NCBI GenBank assembly: GCA_964531265.1
Contig: CAZHDW010000011.1
Coordinates: 9,296 to 73,295 of the forward strand
Origin: Hominenteromicrobium sp964531265
GTDB lineage: Bacteria; Bacillota; Clostridia; Oscillospirales; Acutalibacteraceae
Direction of reading: 5' to 3'
Length of the DNA: 64,000 nt
Shown: one piece after another, positions 62,755 to 64,000 of the stretch
Layout of the letters: each line of letters opens with the position of its first letter
Position numbering within the stretch: position 1 is the first letter of the stretch
The notes under the pieces: model-generated
Seen by the model: the letters and a program-made list of their open reading frames with translations, nothing else
The model's database searches: none
Told to the model about the DNA's origin: nothing
Translations under genes and position numbers: made by a program

Positions 62755-63831
62755 ATGTTATACATAATGCCCATCGGACTTGCTATATTCTGTTTTCTTT
62801 TTTCTTATATTGCAGATCGCTTTAATAAGCAAAGCTGTGTATTGCTTATTATTCTTGTTCTTTGCTGCGTTTCTGGTTTTCGAGGGGCAAACGTTGGGAT
62901 AGATACAAATGGATATTTGTCAATTTTTAACTATATCCGAAGGGGGCTGTTTCAATACGCTTATGGAGTAGAAGAAAGCTTCAAGTATATTTGTTATGCT
63001 ATTCTAAAAATCATTCCCAGTGAACGGTTCCTTTTGATATTGTTGGCTTTTGTCACAAACTGGTGTATCGTTACTCGCTTTTGGGAATTACGAAAATACT
63101 CGTCCTTCCCTTGCATGGTTTTGACATATTATGCAAGTTTCTATTTTGCAACTATGAATGTTGCTCGTCAGTTTTGTGCAATTGCACTTGTGTTCTATGG
63201 AACTCGATATCTCGTTCAGAAGCGGACATTCAAATTTGTAGTGTTCGTGGTTATAGCAACGTTGATTCACCGCTCTGCAATAATCAGTCTTGTGCTATTG
63301 GCGGTGAATTGCTTAAGATGGAGAGAATTGCCTAAATATCAAAAAAGGATTTATATATTCTGTGCAGTATTCACTCCGGTAATTGCTATTTACGCACGGC
63401 GAATGCTTTCTAGGTATTCTAAATACTTCAGTAGTCTCTCTATAAATGTAGGTTTTATGGTTCTGATGAAAGTCTGCTTTTTTGTAGCAACGTTGATTCT
63501 GATATTTGCAATGCATCCCCGATTTGCATATTTCAGAGGTGGGCAAGCAGCCAATGTAGATGACCGCTTTGTTATGAAGCTTACCTGCATTTTGTACGGT
63601 ATGGCTCTAATATTGGCTGGCCTTGGTTATTTTTATTCGTATGTTGACCGTATTAGCTGGTATTTCTATCTCTACGAAGGCGTATATTTTGGGATGCTCA
63701 CAAAGGGAAAGAAAGCTTCAAATCGCATCATTTTAGGCTATGTCATTGCTGCACTTTTATGCTACAGTTTCTTTCAGAGTATGCTCCACAACGCCCAAGG
63801 AACCATGCCATATACATTTTTCTGGCAGTGA
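62755..63831 (+). CDS. EpsG-family polysaccharide polymerase (Wzy-like)
   Basis: A 358-residue membrane protein with about ten helices. It has CVSGFRGANVGIDTNGYLSIFNYI, the FR...G.DT.GY pattern of EpsG proteins, then TMNVARQFCAIALVFYG and LIHRSAIISLVLL. It should polymerise the repeats flipped by the preceding gene's product. AAAGGAG precedes the ATG. It is a second EpsG-like gene, distinct from that at 3306. Confidence 0.83.
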   Translation: MLYIMPIGLAIFCFLFSYIADRFNKQSCVLLIILVLCCVSGFRGANVGIDTNGYLSIFNYIRRGLFQYAYGVEESFKYICYAILKIIPSERFLLILLAFVTNWCIVTRFWELRKYSSFPCMVLTYYASFYFATMNVARQFCAIALVFYGTRYLVQKRTFKFVVFVVIATLIHRSAIISLVLLAVNCLRWRELPKYQKRIYIFCAVFTPVIAIYARRMLSRYSKYFSSLSINVGFMVLMKVCFFVATLILIFAMHPRFAYFRGGQAANVDDRFVMKLTCILYGMALILAGLGYFYSYVDRISWYFYLYEGVYFGMLTKGKKASNRIILGYVIAALLCYSFFQSMLHNAQGTMPYTFFWQ

Positions 63832-64000
63832 ACAATAAATACTACTAACACCATAAGCAAAAACATACTTGGCAAGCAGGGCATGGCGGTACCCACTCAT
63901 GCAAAAGTTATAAATCGCTTGTCTGGGATAAAATCCCCGAACCCATTTAACACAGATTCCATCTGTGGCTACGCATCGCAAGCGACGCTAATGGAGCACG
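63832..64000. other. Terminal 169 bases without a recognised gene; three adjacent palindromes
   Basis: No open frame here is convincing. Three short dyads follow one another: GGGAT/ATCCC (63925-63937), CACAGAT/ATCTGTG (63951-63967, perfect 7 bp) and an imperfect GCATCGC/GCGACGC pair near 63974-63989. This could be the edge of a structured RNA or a mobile element continuing past the window; the sequence here does not decide. Confidence 0.4.

Overview
This looks like a chromosomal fragment of a Gram-positive anaerobe of the Clostridia, most likely a gut Oscillospiraceae/Ruminococcaceae-type bacterium. The evidence is LPXTG-type pilins with a class C sortase, lipoprotein signals, a CpsB/CpsC/CpsD-type capsule regulon, strong AGGAGG ribosome sites with some TTG and GTG starts, and Na+-type ATP synthase residues. 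It is probably a metagenomic or draft assembly: a 100-N gap is flanked by identical 55-base ends. No tRNA, rRNA, CRISPR array or intact insertion sequence was seen.

Layout. (1) 1-3146: the 3' end of a pilus locus, with a major pilin (LPETG), a class C sortase, a second pilin (VPKTG) and a sortase-fold protein that has lost its catalytic residues. (2) 3198-18419: a rightward glycan operon with an EpsG-like polymerase, about ten glycosyltransferases (one a pseudogene), a pyruvyltransferase, an acyltransferase and a Wzx flippase. (3) 18556-26008: a complete F-type ATP synthase operon whose c subunit carries two carboxylates, as in the Fusobacterium Na+ rotor. (4) 26029-26992: a MIF-like tautomerase divergent from an AdhR/NmlR-like MerR regulator. 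(5) 27097-32268: a TerY-P-like signalling operon of zinc-knuckle protein, vWA protein, PP2C phosphatase fused to a VTT/DedA-like membrane domain, Ser/Thr-kinase-like protein with zinc ribbon and membrane segments, and a transglutaminase-like protease. (6) 32272-35612, minus strand: a solute-binding lipoprotein and a membrane-bound LuxR-type regulator. (7) 35697-46549: zinc-ribbon proteins, lipoproteins, a 5'-nucleotidase-like enzyme, an SPFH protein, two DUF4428-like proteins, a YdjG-like zinc-ribbon protein, a TPM protein and a decayed gene. (8) 47224-63831: a second capsule or exopolysaccharide locus, with an attenuated leader, priming sugar transferase, Wzz-tyrosine kinase fusion, CpsB phosphatase, LytR-CpsA-Psr ligase, LicD, a 1755-residue surface phosphodiester glycosidase, more glycosyltransferases, a second flippase and a second EpsG-like polymerase.

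How they fit. Regions 1, 2 and 8 build and anchor the cell surface. Region 8 supplies the priming enzyme, chain-length control and wall-ligation genes that region 2 lacks, so the two glycan loci may share machinery. Regions 5 and 7 together resemble an envelope-stress surveillance system: kinase, phosphatase and vWA signalling beside the SPFH, zinc-ribbon and TPM proteins known from the Bacillus ydjGHI neighbourhood, but with no PspA in the window. This is the strongest candidate for a little-described system; the PP2C-VTT fusion and the added transglutaminase are its most unusual parts.
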